This document shows, piece by piece, positions 14,095-14,528 of a stretch of DNA of 14,528 nucleotides. The notes beneath the pieces are model-generated. The model had not been told where the DNA came from. It searched no databases and saw only the letters and a program-made list of their open reading frames with translations. Each line of letters begins with the position of its first letter. Within the stretch, counting starts at the first letter, position 1. The DNA comes from Deltaproteobacteria bacterium (lineage in GTDB: Bacteria; Desulfobacterota; Desulfuromonadia; Geobacterales; Pseudopelobacteraceae), in contig JACRCG010000251.1 in NCBI GenBank assembly GCA_016219145.1, positions 1 through 14,528 on the forward strand, written 5' to 3'. The position numbers were made by a program, and so were the translations under genes.

Positions 14095-14118
14095 TTTGAA
14101 TCACATCTGATGTGCCTT

Positions 14119-14146
14119 AGGGCGGGAGAAATCCCGCCCTTTTTTT
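14119..14146 (+). terminator. Intrinsic terminator after the porin gene
   Basis: A perfect 9-bp stem AGGGCGGGA (14119-14127) / TCCCGCCCT (14132-14140) with a GAAA loop is followed by seven T (14140-14146). It is a textbook strong terminator 24 nt after the stop codon. Confidence 0.95.
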
Positions 14147-14214
14147 ATGGTCTTTCCTTTGACGATTGCTAGGAGCTGTGATACATTCACGCCATCGAAA
14201 ATCCGGGGGGCTTT

Positions 14215-14502
14215 ATGCAAAAAGATCATCTCACAATATTGCTGGAATCAATTGACAGTAAGGTTCAATTGACAATGGAAGCTGTTTCGGCACTCGACAA
14301 AAAGATTGATGATGTCGAAGAAAGATTGACTGAGAAGATTGAGATTGTTGATTGCAGAGTCATGGGGCTCAGCAAACGCCTGGATGCGGTTGAAGAACGC
14401 CTGTCGAGGGAAATTTCTGAGGTTCGCACAGATCTTGACGCACACCGCAACAACACCGAACTGCACCACGCACAACCAAAACGTTCCTTAAAGAGAGCAT
14501 AA
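14215..14502 (+). CDS. Small coiled-coil protein of unknown function
   Basis: A 95-aa soluble, highly charged protein with no signal peptide. Residues about 10-75 show heptad spacing of Leu/Ile/Val (SIDSKVQLTMEAVSALDKK, then VEERLTEKIE and VEERLSREISEVRTDL), predicting a long coiled coil with two near-repeats of VEERL. The tail LDAHRNNTELHH is followed by a basic end. It resembles small conserved hypothetical proteins of Geobacter-like genomes with an AHRxxTExHH-type tail, as far as I can recall. A G-run (14205-14210) lies 4 nt before the ATG. It sits after the porin terminator, so it needs its own promoter, which I cannot point to. A role as an oligomeric scaffold or partner protein is only a guess. 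Confidence 0.65.
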   Translation: MQKDHLTILLESIDSKVQLTMEAVSALDKKIDDVEERLTEKIEIVDCRVMGLSKRLDAVEERLSREISEVRTDLDAHRNNTELHHAQPKRSLKRA

Positions 14503-14528
14503 TCCCCTTGAATCCAAAATCAAAAATA

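Overview
The window looks like chromosome from a Geobacter/Pelobacter-type member of the Desulfuromonadia (Desulfobacterota). This is inferred from gene content: a topA-trmFO pair, a CCG-domain iron-sulfur protein, a split methylmalonyl-CoA mutase beside a two-gene acyl-CoA carboxylase, and a porin with a Geobacter-like signal peptide. GC content is moderately high. The genus cannot be fixed by reading alone. Every gene I can support lies on the + strand.

Layout: the 3' end of topA (1-1043) is followed by trmFO (1087-2409), an iron-sulfur oxidoreductase subunit of the GlcF type (2532-3812), and a XRE-cupin regulator (3957-4520) with its own promoter and a perfect palindrome. A GC-rich nested inverted repeat follows. 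Next come the propionyl-CoA/methylmalonyl-CoA genes: an acyl-CoA carboxyltransferase (4735-6459), an unusually long biotin carboxylase fused to a biotin carrier domain (6668-9547), the catalytic subunit of methylmalonyl-CoA mutase (9815-11467) and methylmalonyl-CoA epimerase (11935-12339). Together these would interconvert propionyl-CoA and succinyl-CoA, except that the B12-binding mutase subunit is not in the window. A 375-base untranslated leader, an outer-membrane porin (12769-14094) and a small coiled-coil protein (14215-14502) complete the window.

The most striking feature is a family of four inverted-repeat elements at 2384-2517, 6477-6624, 9638-9787 and 11476-11917. Each is bounded by 27-bp arms made of an 8-bp unit, AGAGCAAC. 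Three are short and carry no gene (134-150 bp). The fourth encloses a complete GxxExxY (PDDEXK_3) gene, and its left arm forms part of that gene's coding sequence. The arrangement resembles a nuclease-like gene with its own terminal repeats plus three gene-less (MITE-like) relatives. All four sit at gene junctions, with the right arm 14-43 nt before the next start codon. One supplies the last residues and stop codon of TrmFO.
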